NCBI GenBank assembly: GCA_900155495.1
Contig: FTLJ01000131.1
Coordinates: 16,424 to 80,423, forward strand
DNA from: Porogramme epimiltina
Lineage: Eukaryota > Basidiomycota > Agaricomycetes > Polyporales > Polyporaceae
DNA length: 64,000 nt
Direction: 5' to 3'
Below, piece by piece: positions 11,720 to 26,908 of this stretch; the stretch's first letter is position 1; the number at the start of each line of letters is the position of its first letter. A program made the position numbers and the translations under genes. The notes under the pieces are model-generated. The model was not told where the DNA came from and made no database searches. It was given only the letters and a program-made list of their open reading frames with translations.

Positions 11720-12710
11720 ATGTTCGCCTCGTCATCATCACTCAGAGCATTAGCTCGCACTTCCAAAGCTGCTTCATCAACCAGGCTATGTTTTGCTCCA
11801 TCTAGAAGCGCCTCCGCAGCAACAAGACACTTCTCATCCTCCCGCCAGCGCTCCGCAGGCATCCACCATGGCTCGACTTTCGCAACTGCCTCACCGACGC
11901 GGACAACGGGTAGGGGGTTGGGTCGTCGGAGGTTAGAACAAGGTGTGCCTCATATCACAACACCCCGCAGAAGCGACTCCTAAATCTTTATAGTCCGAAC
12001 AATGTTCATCCAGACAGAGACTACCCCGAACGAGGACTCTCTCAAATTCATCCCTGGTGTAGACGTCATGGAAGAGGGGACTGCGGAGTTCGTGGACACC
12101 CGGTCAGCACTCAAGTCCCCACTCGCCATCCGTCTCATGGGCATCGAGGGTGTCACGGGCGTATTTTACGGCCCTGACTTTGTTACTGTCTCGAAGGACT
12201 CCGGGACGGCGTGGTCCGTCATCAAGCCCGAGGTGTACGCGATGCTCATGGAGCACTTCTCTTCCGGTCAGCCACTTTTCCGCTCAGAAGAGGACCGAGA
12301 GTCCGCGGGGCCTCAGGACACGCGCATCCTCGACACGGATTCCGAGACTGTCGCCATGATCAAAGAACTGCTGGAGACGCGCGTGAGGCCAGCAATTATG
12401 GAAGATGGTGGGGACATCGAGTATCGAGGGTTTACGGACGAGGGCGTGGTTCAGGTGAAGTTGAAGGGAAGCTGTCGAGGATGCTCGTCCAGCACTGTTA
12501 CGCTGAAAAGCGGCATCGAGCGGATGCTAATGCACTACATTCCCGAGGTGAAGGGAGTCGAGCAGGTGAGTGCTTCTGTCTTCGCACCCACGGAGTCAAC
12601 CACTTACGCTGTCGCAGATACTGGATGAGGAAGAGACCATTGCGCTAAATGAGTTCGACAAGCTTGAGAGACGGTTAGAGAAGGAGCACAGTAAAAAGGA
12701 CTCGAGGTAA
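11720..12710 (+). CDS. NFU1: Mitochondrial Fe-S cluster carrier Nfu1
   Basis: Nfu1 passes 4Fe-4S clusters to late mitochondrial client proteins such as lipoate synthase. Exon 1 starts with a presequence rich in Arg, Ser and Ala (MFASSSSLRALARTSKAASS). The Nfu N-terminal domain runs from MFIQTETTPNEDSLKFIPG to SVIKPEVYAMLMEHF. The C-terminal NifU-like domain has MEDGGDIEYRGF and the cluster-binding CxxC in KLKGSCRGCSSSTV. The first intron joins TRT to VRTMFIQ. The last exon reads ILDEEETIALNEFDKLERRL and can stop at TAA 12708-12710. A clean alternative intron (GTAACC to CAACCAG, 12707-12769) would instead extend the protein to a TAG at 12792-12794. HEM3 follows on the same strand. Confidence 0.94.
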
Positions 12711-13075
12711 CCCCGTCTGGCCCCTTCCCCTCCGTTCCGCGCTAATGCAACCCGCTCTCCGGCAACCAGTATGGCGCAGTACATGTCTGTGTAGATATAC
12801 CTGTACATCCTGTCTAATGTCTTCGCACTGCGGGAATTCCATCCCGACCGTCTTCTCACACCCGTTCCGATGTGTGAATCCACCGACGTGGACGTGTGTC
12901 GCGCGAGCGTCCGAATGCGAGTCTGAGCTGAGAGCCTCTGCAGGCCCGGTCCTTGCCGGCCTGTCCACTTAAAACCTTGATGTCTTTCTCGTCCCATTCC
13001 TTCATCTGTGCCCCTGCCCTCTTCTCCCTATCCAAACCCCCCAAACCTCCCGCCCATCCACTACACTTGCCCTAG

Positions 13076-14316
13076 ATGTCCGTCGATCCGCGCACCGTCA
13101 CTCTCGCCTCGCGCGCGTCGCAGCTCGCCCAGATCCAGACCAACATGGTGCGCGACGAGCTCAGCGCCCTGTACCCCGAACACACCTTCGCGACGTCGTT
13201 CATGACGACGGGCGGGGACCACAACCAGTCGCAAGCCATCTACCTCATTGGCGGGAAGGAGATGTGGACGAAGGAGCTCGAGGTCGCGCTCCGGGAGGGC
13301 GCGGTGGACATGCTCGTCCACTGCCTCAAAGACATGCCCACCGCGGTCCCTACAGGATGCGAGATCGCGGGCGTGCTGAAGCGTGAAGACCCACTCGACT
13401 GCCTCATTGTGAAGGAGGGGCTGAGCTACAAGAGCCTGGAGGAGCTACCGGAGGGGAGCGTGGTGGGGACGAGCAGCGTGCGCCGGGTCGCGCAGCTCAA
13501 GCGATGGTTCCCCAAGCTCGCATTCAAGGACATCGTGAGTGCTTTCCCTCCAAGACATGCATACAGTCCCTTAAAGTCACCGCGGCTCCTCTCCCACCCC
13601 TGCGCATACGTGCCCTATGTAGCGCGGAAACCTGTACGTCTCACTCTTTCCCCCGCGCGTGCTGCATTCTGACTCTCATTTTTCCCTTCTGTTCCCTCGT
13701 CTCGCTCCCCTCCCGTCTCCTCCTTCCTGTCACCCCCCTTTCCCTGTTCTCATTCAGCAACACGCGCATGGCGAAGCTCGACGCGCCCGACTCCCCCTTC
13801 GCCGCGATCGTCCTCGCCAAAGCAGGCATGGTGCGCCTCGGCTGGGGCCCGCGCATCACCTGCGACCTCCCGCCCTCCGTCGTGCTCCCCGCGGTCGGGC
13901 AGGGCGCGCTCGCGATCGAGATCCGCGAGGGCGATGCCGCCGCGCGCGCGCTCTGCGCCGCGATCTCGCACTGGCCGACCGCGTGGGCGTGCGCGGCGGA
14001 GCGCGCGTGCCTGCGCGTGCTCGAGGGCGGCTGCAGCGTCCCCGTCGGCGTGAGCTCGCGCCTCGTCGAGGACGCGGCCGCGCGCGGGGGCCGGCTGAGC
14101 GTCACGGGGTGCGTGACGAGCTTGGACGGGGGGAGGCATGTGGAGCATACGGTGGAGGAGGAGGTGCGGTCGGAGGAGGACGCGGCGGCGCTCGGTGCGC
14201 GGCTCGCGCGGGTGCTCATCGAGTCGGGGGCGAAGGACATCCTACTGGAGATCAGCGCCGACAGGGAAAAGCGCATCGCTGAGGCGAAGGCGACCAACGC
14301 GACGGTTGACGCGTAG
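13076..14316 (+). CDS. HEM3: Porphobilinogen deaminase (hydroxymethylbilane synthase)
   Basis: Third enzyme of haem synthesis in the cytosol, joining four porphobilinogens into hydroxymethylbilane on a dipyrromethane cofactor. Exons are 13076-13534, a micro-exon 13623-13633 of 11 nt, and 13758-14316, giving 1029 nt and 342 residues in frame, the normal length. Motifs visible are LASRASQLAQIQTNMV, TTGGDHNQ, WTKELEVAL, the catalytic Asp in HCLKDMPTAV, GTSSVRRVAQLKRWFP and VLPAVGQGALAIEIR. The cofactor-binding Cys lies in LEGGCSVPVG. The micro-exon encodes the RGN of the conserved IRGNLNTR, so skipping it would break frame and remove cofactor-binding Arg. The HS-to-HC change beside the catalytic Asp is mild. 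Confidence 0.97.
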
Positions 14317-14507
14317 GGGCTTTCGTAGGTGCGATTTGGGGGTGTAATGGCGTGCAGTTCTTGGAAGGTGTAGACTACATGTATGTACAGTGCTTCGGTC
14401 GCAAGTAGGAAAGGGAAAAGTGTCACACAGCAGAAATTTGACTGTGAGATGATCATCCAGCGATCTACGCCCGAGTCGCCTCCAGGTTTCCGCACAACCT
14501 TGCAACT

Positions 14508-16179
14508 CTACTCAGCAGCATCCTGGTCTACCGCAGCAGTATCATCGCCACTGCTTCGAAAGTCGATTGAGCCTCCAATCGAGCCAATTGCGCGAGCGAA
14601 GAGGATCGACTCTCCGGACGCACGCGGCGTCGAGAAGACAGCTGGAGAACCCTCAGGGTCGAGTTCCACGGAGTCTTGGTTGGCTTCTTGTAGATCCAGG
14701 AGGAAGTGGGAAACCAAGACAGCCGTGAGCCTGGAGCAACAAAGTAAGTGCTCTTAGGTGTTTCAAGACGAGGTACGTTCATATGCTTACGGGTCGGTAA
14801 AAGTGGTGACCAAGCTCCATACACCGTTCCCGAAGATCTGGCCAATGATTGCCATGAGATGCTTGACGTGGACAAAGTATGTTAACCGCACTGACCTTGT
14901 CCAAAGTAAACACAAGGTGAAGCCCATTGAGAAGGAGAAGGGTTCTAAAAAGAGTGTTGAGAATCGTTTCCCACAGCAGAGCTAGGTATCTTAACACCTA
15001 CCCGGAGTATATTGCCCCTACACAGTCCAAAATTAGTTAGTACATGTAAACGCATCCGAGATGACGATACTGACCATCCCACATAAGAATATCAACGAAG
15101 TTCAATGATCGCGTGCCAAACTTGAAGGTACGGGATTGGCGATACAACTTGTCCCAGGTAACCCACAGAACAATTGCGTCAGTAACCATGACGCCTCCGT
15201 GTGACACGACAGTAACTGGCAAGGTGGAGTTATTCCATGAGATTTGTCACAGAAAAAGGCTCATGCACCCACGTCTATGACGAGCGCATTAGCGTACATT
15301 TATCTTGAGCAAGCTCAACTGATATTGACTCACTGGACAGCCATAGTAGGTGTGAACGCGGAGTTATACAACGTTGAACACCCTCTAGCCCCAAGGGGGT
15401 CCGCTACACCCATGAATCCAACACTATATGGAATCTGAAACATCTCAGAACCAGGATCGCGACACAAAGTATGGTTGGTCTTACAATATTCACGACGACA
15501 CGGCCTATACCTAGTATAGCCACGAACAGGCCCAGAAGTTTGCTCCTGCTCAGTGCATAGACTCGAAGAGCAGAGAATGCTATAAACGTGCGGGACGTGG
15601 GATCAAGATCGGGACTCGGATGTTGAGCAAAAGGCAGTGAAGATACTCACCTGCCGACGGGATGAATGTAAGAATGCTTACGACGCTTGCCACGCGTATA
15701 AGCTCGGTACAGCTAAGCAGGAATATGATCTTTAAGTCCTGATGTAGATGGTTCAGGAGTGAAATATACCTCTAGAGCATCGTCAGTGCCCACGTTTACC
15801 CCAAATATAACAAAATACTTGCCGTAGAGGAAAGGCTCGGGTTCAAAGTGTTGATCAGCAGAACCCCCCACAGCAGAAATGTGTACTTGTTAGCAAGGAA
15901 GAGTATTGTGGCACCAGATACACGCCGCCGCCAGAAAAGATCAACTTCTCGGCTAAAATTCAATATGGCGTCGAAAGCAAAGAAGGCTTTGCGAACGGCA
16001 TCGGATTAGCTGGGTGGTGGGTAGATGAATCGAGCACTCACCAAGCATGGCCAAGTTAATAGACACCCTGTATTCGCAGGTCGGTTCTCACAGATGGCGT
16101 GTGAGAATGAAATGTCTACGTACTGTGTGCGATAAACGTCGATCACTTCAACGACCTCGGCGCGGAAAGCGGCATCCAT
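14508..16179 (-). CDS. DUF6533 membrane protein, copy C
   Basis: Third member of the DUF6533 family, function unknown. The start at 16177-16179 gives MDAAFRAEVVEVIDVYRTQ, spliced to VSINLAML and then AFFAFDAILNFSREVDLFWR and VSGATILFLANKYTFLL. Later exons encode AFSALRVYALSRSKLLGLFV (about 15590), VVSHGGVMVTDAIVLWVTWD (about 15200), and the 16-nt micro-exon at 15002-15017. LLLLNGLHLVFTL and SHFLLDLQEAN follow, with an acidic tail to the stop at 14508. Here the micro-exon reads GAIYSG instead of GTIYFV, and RGSL is replaced by HGGV, so this copy has diverged. It is divergent to the UBE2W-like gene. Confidence 0.8.
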
Positions 16180-17060
16180 GCTGGCCCTGCCAGAATAGAA
16201 AGCAAAGAGAACGCAACTGCCAGCTTGGAGGGTGTCTCCTTTATCATCCTTTAGCTTCAACAAGGATGCGGACTTCTATGCCCCCTGCGATCATCGAGAC
16301 GGTGATAAAAGTTCCGTGATGACGCATCGCATCGCACAGTCGACCTTGCCATCCAAACTTCGCGCTGGCAACCGTATCATAGGCTATCGTACACGGCCTG
16401 TCACTACAGGTCTGCGGTGGTGCAGGACGCGTGTATTACCGCAGCTGCAATTGCAGACACAGACACAATCAAAAAGCCACCTGTCAAGCGCGGATCGTCA
16501 GTACTGACTTTGCGTTGTGACGGCGTATAGGTCTTCGTTCTACGAACAAAAAAGATATGACGTACGTCCACAACATGCAGTCGCCATAGATGTGTAAGCT
16601 GTAAACCTTCTCTGGAGATCATGAAGGTTCTATCATGCGACGCCGGCGCAGCTCGATAGCTTAGCTGATGTCAAGCTATACTCATGTAGCAACCTCGAGG
16701 AGCAGGGTTGACGAGGGGGGAGGGGGGACGCAAGCGTATGAGCCTGAAGGGAGCAGCTGGCATAATCGTGGCGGTGAATTGGGCGACCCTAGAAATCATT
16801 TCTAGTGGAGGCATAATAGTAAGTATCGGTTAAAAATAGTAACGCTGGACAGGCTTTTCCGGTCCGGCCGGGTTCTTGGTCAAGGAGGTGAGGAGACAAG
16901 CGCGCTCACCGAAACGCCGATCCCAGAGCCTCAGGCTGCAGCACACTGCAGCTCTCCTTGTCCTATTCTCCATCTGTCTTCCTTCTGTGCCCCCGCGCAC
17001 TCCTGGTGCTTCTGCCTATCTGACTACTTGGACGCTTCCACTTGGAAGGTTACTGCCTCC
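16180..17060. other. Divergent intergenic region, DUF6533-C/UBE2W
   Basis: About 880 bp that must hold both promoters. Short open frames on both strands carry no recognisable motif. A purine-rich run of G (about 16708-16730) is the only compositional feature. Confidence 0.45.
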
Positions 17061-18120
17061 ATGGCGGTGTCTACCCGCCGTCTGCAGAAGGAGCTTCTGG
17101 ATCTCAAGAAAGAGGGCACTCCAGTTGGTGCGTCTTCAAGTTGGAGCTATACGCCGCCTATCCGGCCCACGGATTATGATACTCTATATCTCACCACCTC
17201 GCTACGCTTATCACAGGAATCGAGCTCTTGAGTGCGGACGATTTTGCGACATGGTTTCTTTCGGTGGAGGTCCTCGGAGAAACGGTCTATGAGGTGCGCG
17301 GGGCCTGCTCCCATCTTCTCTTTCCTTCTCCAATGGCTTTTTCCTGAACATCCCACATATTCTATATCGCGTAACAGGGGGAGAAGTTTGCTCTCAAGTT
17401 TCGTTTTGACAATCAATACCCAATCTCCGCACCTGCCGTGCAGTTCGTCGTCGATGGCACCTACGCCGCTCCAATACACCCCGTGAGTTCCTTGTCCTCT
17501 CCCCTCGCATCACACCTATCTGACCATACCACTAGCACGTATACTCCAATGGCCATGTGAGTTTCATCTTGCCTGCATCGTGCCACCCCCGTCGAGCCAC
17601 TGTTCCCGAAGATATGCGCGTCTATCCTAGGCAGTGAATGGTCGCCTGTTCTCAGCGTCGTCTCGGTCTGCGTGACTATCCAGAGCATGCTCGCCTCTTG
17701 CAAGGTGCGCTGGTCATCTGTACTTCACGTCCTCCGGTGGTGTCGTGGGGCCGTGCTGACGCGTTCCGGCGATGCGACGAGCAGAAGAAGGAGCGGTGAG
17801 TGGCACACTAAGGGCGACTACTGTGGCCTTCCTGACGCGTCTGTCGTGTCTAGCCCGCCAGACAACGATCGATACGTCTCACACGCGCCCGAGAACCCGA
17901 AGAAGGTGAGCCATCTTGATATTTCGTATGTCCATAATCCTCAACGCCTCGTACGATAGACTCGTTGGGATTTCCATGGTGCGTGATGCTCTGTTCTTTC
18001 AAACACTATGGGAATGCGTAGTAATGGTCCATACTACCGCGTCCTTATAGATGATAGGTGGGTTTCTCCATCACGAACACTTCGTAGTCGCGCTAAAGTA
18101 GTCTCATTTGCAGTGTATGA
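17061..18120 (+). CDS. UBE2W: Ubiquitin-conjugating enzyme E2, UBE2W type
   Basis: E2 enzyme closest to UBE2W, which places a single ubiquitin on the alpha-amino group of disordered N termini. Ten exons were spliced: 17061-17127, 17217-17293, 17378-17482, 17536-17556, 17612-17704, 17784-17794, 17854-17905, 17960-17978, 18051-18057 and 18114-18120, giving 459 nt and 152 residues; human UBE2W has 151. The protein reads MAVSTRRLQKELLDLKKEG, GEKFALKFRFDNQYP, then HPHVYSNGHIC with the active-site Cys, EWSPVLSV, RPPDN and NPKKTRWDFHDD. The HPH in place of the usual HPN and the HDD tail are UBE2W hallmarks. Five exons are 21 nt or shorter. Reading through the last intron gives an alternative, less family-like C terminus. 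Confidence 0.93.
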
Positions 18121-18281
18121 TACCAACCGCGGTGACAGTGTATAATGTATAACATGCTCTCAACGAGCTTGTACGTATTAGAAGGGACCAACCTAACCCG
18201 TGACTCTTGTAACAACTGAAAGCTCCTGCGAAATTGTATCTAACTGGCCAATTGGTCATATCCGTGCTACTTATGCTATCG

Positions 18282-20147
18282 TCACCGCAACTCCCAGAGA
18301 TTACAGTTCGGCCCCCACGACGCGTCTTCTTCAGGACCGTGAACAGGCATCTTGGGCAACACCTCGACTTGCTCGAACCGTACATCCTGTATGTAGACGC
18401 GCATCTGCTCCACGTCCTCCTCACGAACGTCTATGAGCGGCGTCGTTTGCAAGACGAGTTGCTCGAGATACGCGTAATCGCGCGACGCTAGCTCCTTCAG
18501 CAGCTGCCGAAGGTCGAGGGCTGTCGTCTTCACTTCGACCTTCTGGGAGCCCCTGCCGCCCTGGACGATGCGGACCGTCTTCAGCCGCGGCCAGCGGGAT
18601 ACCTCGTCGGCGCGTGGGAGGGCGTGTAGGCTGGGCGCGTGATCGGGCAGGAACGCGGTGTCGATCGAGAGCACGACCGTCTCTACGCTCGGGGGCAGCA
18701 GTGTCGCCGCGCCGCCGAGCTGGGGCCACGGGTACGCGTCCATGTTGCACAACCAGACTTCGCGTACGCACGAGGTGGAGGCTCTGACGCCATAGAGTGT
18801 GGTGCCGAACCATGAATGAGGAGGTACGCCGCGCACCCGCAGCGGTCCTGCGTGCTCCCCTACCCGGCGCGTGCGGGCCTTCTCCGGTGAGGTGCTGAGG
18901 GTTGAGGTTGTGAGGGAGAGAGCGTGCTCATAGCCTGTGAATTTCCCGTTCCTGTCGGGGTGTATTTCGACGCAGAGCCGGATGTGGCGGTGGGGAAAGA
19001 GGAACATGGAGGTAAATTCGGGAGAGAGAGGTTCGACGGGCTGTAGGAAGTGCACTGTAGACGCGCCGGTGGGGGAGTGGCAGCCTAGCAGGATCATGTA
19101 GCGGCAGGTCATGCGAAAACCAAGACGACGGAAGGTGACTTTACGGAGGTGGGGGAGGGAGAGTGGCGTTGTATCGCAAAGGGTTTCAGAGACAGGTGGC
19201 TTGACTTCGCCGCTGAGGAAGAAATCTTCAAGGTAGGGGCAACATTTGAGGAGTTTGACCACGTTGGTGTGATCGACTGGGTCGGAGATGGCAATACGTG
19301 TGAGGGTGGGAAGATCTGTTCTTGGTGTGAAGGGTATGGCCGATAGAGCCAATAACCGGAGGGAGGGCATGTTATCCTTAGACAGGATCAAGGGGCCACA
19401 GTTTGGCCTGGAGCCGACACCATCCTTGAGCTGTACGCTGAGAGCGTGTAGCAAAGGGCGTCGGTTGCTAAGGACGGCGAAAAGTTGCCCTTCATCTTGC
19501 CAGCCAGATCCTACAGACGTAATGTGCAGTTCTTGCAAACGGGAATTTGCGTTGCCGTGGAGTATTTTGAAAAGTTCTTGAAAATCGTCGAATAAACAGG
19601 CGAGAATGCGTAGAGGCGTGTTGCGACTTCTCTCAAGGAGAGAGGGGACGAGAGAGCGCATGTCCGTGCGCACGTCTCGCCAGAGGAGAGGATAGTTGAG
19701 TGCAACTTCTCGGAGGCGACGACAGGTGCACATGACAGCGGATAGCTGGGCGCAGTCTACAATAGTAGTTTCCCAGAAGTAAGTCCTATCAAAGGATGTT
19801 GAAGGCGCAGGGATTAGTCCTAAGATATGTGCTAGGATCTCGGTAGGGAGGGTGAGGAAAGGTACGCGGGCGTTGCCAGCCTGGCTGAGGAGCTCAGTAC
19901 TTTGCTGGAATGTATCATGAAGAGAGCGGATCTAATGCCGAGCGAGTATCAGTTGCGGCGCTCACGGTGGGATGCGGAATTCGCTCTACTAACGAGATCA
20001 GGTCTGGCGGTGTTCGCACAGTACTTAGCTAACTCAATTTTCTTGAGAGCTAAGGATCACGTACGACAAGGAGTGGGATTCTATTCGGATACGCCGTAGT
20101 AATTCTTCTGCCTGCTTTTGTAACGAGATACGCTTGACACGACCCAT
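18282..20147 (-). CDS. F-box protein with LRR-like C-terminal region (A)
   Basis: Predicted substrate receptor of an SCF ubiquitin ligase. The main exon (19929-18282) begins IRSLHDTFQQSTELLSQAGN, followed by the F-box core VPFLTLPTEILAHILGLIPA and CRRLREVALNYPLLWRDV. The rest resembles weak leucine-rich repeats, with blocks such as LPHLRKVTFRRLGF and WPRLKTVRIV, and a conserved end (YAYLEQLVLQTTPLID). An upstream exon probably starts at 20145-20147 (MGRVKRISLQKQAEELLRRI), but its donor was not settled. Such F-box proteins are a large, fast-evolving family in Agaricomycetes. The C-terminal part aligns with F-box protein B at 43024. Its substrate is unknown. Confidence 0.8.
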
Positions 20148-20732
20148 CGGTATCTGGGGAAGAGAGCAATGGTGGAGGGGTAAAGAAAGGGCTGGCAGCC
20201 TCGCTGCAAGGGTGTCGTAATAAAGACAAATTTCCCCAACGGCGGGCGCAGTCGAGAATGAGGGTCAGGGTTCAAGAGGTCGACGAAGAACGTCTCGAAC
20301 ACGAGATGAGAGATACGATGGATGCATTGAAAGATGGTACGATACGAATACATGGGAATAGCTGTCAACGCCCGAGGCGTCGAGGCGTCACGAAGTATAA
20401 GTAACGTACATGAGATATCCCCCGCCCAGTCTCGTCGCAAGGCGATCCAGCACCAACCGACTAGCAGACCGACCACGAGTGTTTTTCTGCGTCCCCACGA
20501 GCGCCTGCATGACCCTGCGATGAATATCGGGAAGCAAGTGACTCTAAGGCGGAGACGGTGATGACATTAAGAGGGGGAAAAAGCGAGAGGGCGGAGTCTT
20601 ATAAATGTCGCTGTATTTGCCTCTGTTTTGATTGTGGCAAGACCAGCGTCAGTGGCGACTTGGTCACAGAGCTTCCGCGCGACGCGAGCTTGCAGCCTCG
20701 CACATCGTTCCCCGCATTCTTGGCGACATCCT
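20148..20732. promoter_or_regulatory. Divergent region F-box A/PRP16 with TATA-like box
   Basis: A TATAAAT lies at 20600-20606, about 127 bp upstream of the PRP16 ATG. The rest of the 585 bp shows no supported gene. Confidence 0.4.
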
Positions 20733-25541
<4,809 letters not shown>

Positions 25542-26908
25542 GACTAGTCACTAGACTGAGAGCCCCCAGGGCCCGCCATGCTTGGGCCGTAGAGGGTACT
25601 GGTACGAGTTAGGTTGTATTCTACACGCTGGAACTGTAATACTGTGCGATATACTGCGATTGACGTCCCAACGCAGTCGTTCAACGCTGAGGCCCAAGTT
25701 TCCACCGCTCCCTCAAGCTTTCATCGCACCACAGGCGGTGCCGCGCCTCGGAATTCCGACCTCGCGCGTGCGCAGCGCGGGGCGTGGTCGCGGCGAACGC
25801 CTACCGAGGCTGAGCGTCGCTAAGGCGTAAACGGTTCAAGCTTCCAACTCGTACCGCTGGGCCGGGCGGAAGGGGATGCATCTGTGCATCTGTGTCCTGC
25901 GTACGCCTGGCGTGGTCCTGTGCCTATCAGTACGCGAGGCGTGCGTGCGATTCGTGTGCATTCCCTGCAGTCCCGCACTGTCACAGCTCGTCGACTTCTG
26001 TGGGTGGACCGTTCCGACGCCGGACCCTCGCCCTGCGTTCTCACTCTCTAGAAGCTCGTTCGGGCGTAGTTCCCGCGCCTTCTGAAACTCTGTTGGTGGG
26101 CGTAGCGTCGATATATCGAGGTAGGCTTGTCTCCAGGCGGAGCTGTATGGTAACGCGCACGACATAGCGAGCGCGGTGAAATGGCACGGCGAATTGGTCT
26201 GGGAATTGGAAGTTGGACGCAGGTCAGGGCGTGCATCGCCAATCCGGCGCCCATCGGCTTCTTTTGTATAGTAGGTTGAGACCAACAGCTTGCCACCAGG
26301 AGCTAGCGGGAAGAAAGCGGCCGCGGCGTTGAACGTGAGGGGGAACTTGTCCGGGGATGTGCGGTGTGCCCTGTCACTGGCCCAATGAGGAGATGTCCAT
26401 TAGACGGCACTCTGTCAGACCACAGAGCGGCCTGGAGACAACAAAGTCGAGAGAAGTCTGAGAACGTTTGAACCACGAAGTGCTCTTCGGGCAGGTCCTG
26501 GGAGCCCGATGACCGGGAGGGTATGTGACCCGGGGTACCGCGCACGTAGGGTGACGCGTGACATACTGTGTGACACTTTCCATCATTTGCGGTGTCACGG
26601 GCGCCGGGAGGGAAGACGGCATAAAGCAGAGAGCACGAGCCGGGCGCACCGAGCTCTTCCCCCGGAATACCCCCGCCTCCTCGCCGACGCGGGTCGCCGC
26701 GCCCTCGTCTCTCTCGCCTCTTGACATCCTAGCCCAGCGGAAGCATCTTTACACATCGCAACCGGCCTGATCGGTTTTCAAGTAACCCCTCGAGTCCTAT
26801 CGACGCCGCTGCAACCCATATCAGGACCCTCAGCACACCTTGTATACTCAAGAGCTTTGAATAGACAAAATCCTCGGAATCTGGGTCAGGTCGCGAGCGA
26901 TATATGCC
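25542..26908. other. Intergenic region upstream of copper-fist gene
   Basis: About 1.37 kb with no supported gene; overlapping open frames on both strands are short and motif-free. It holds the PRP16 3' end and the promoter and leader of the copper-fist regulator. No clear TATA box or copper-response element could be assigned by eye. Confidence 0.45.
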
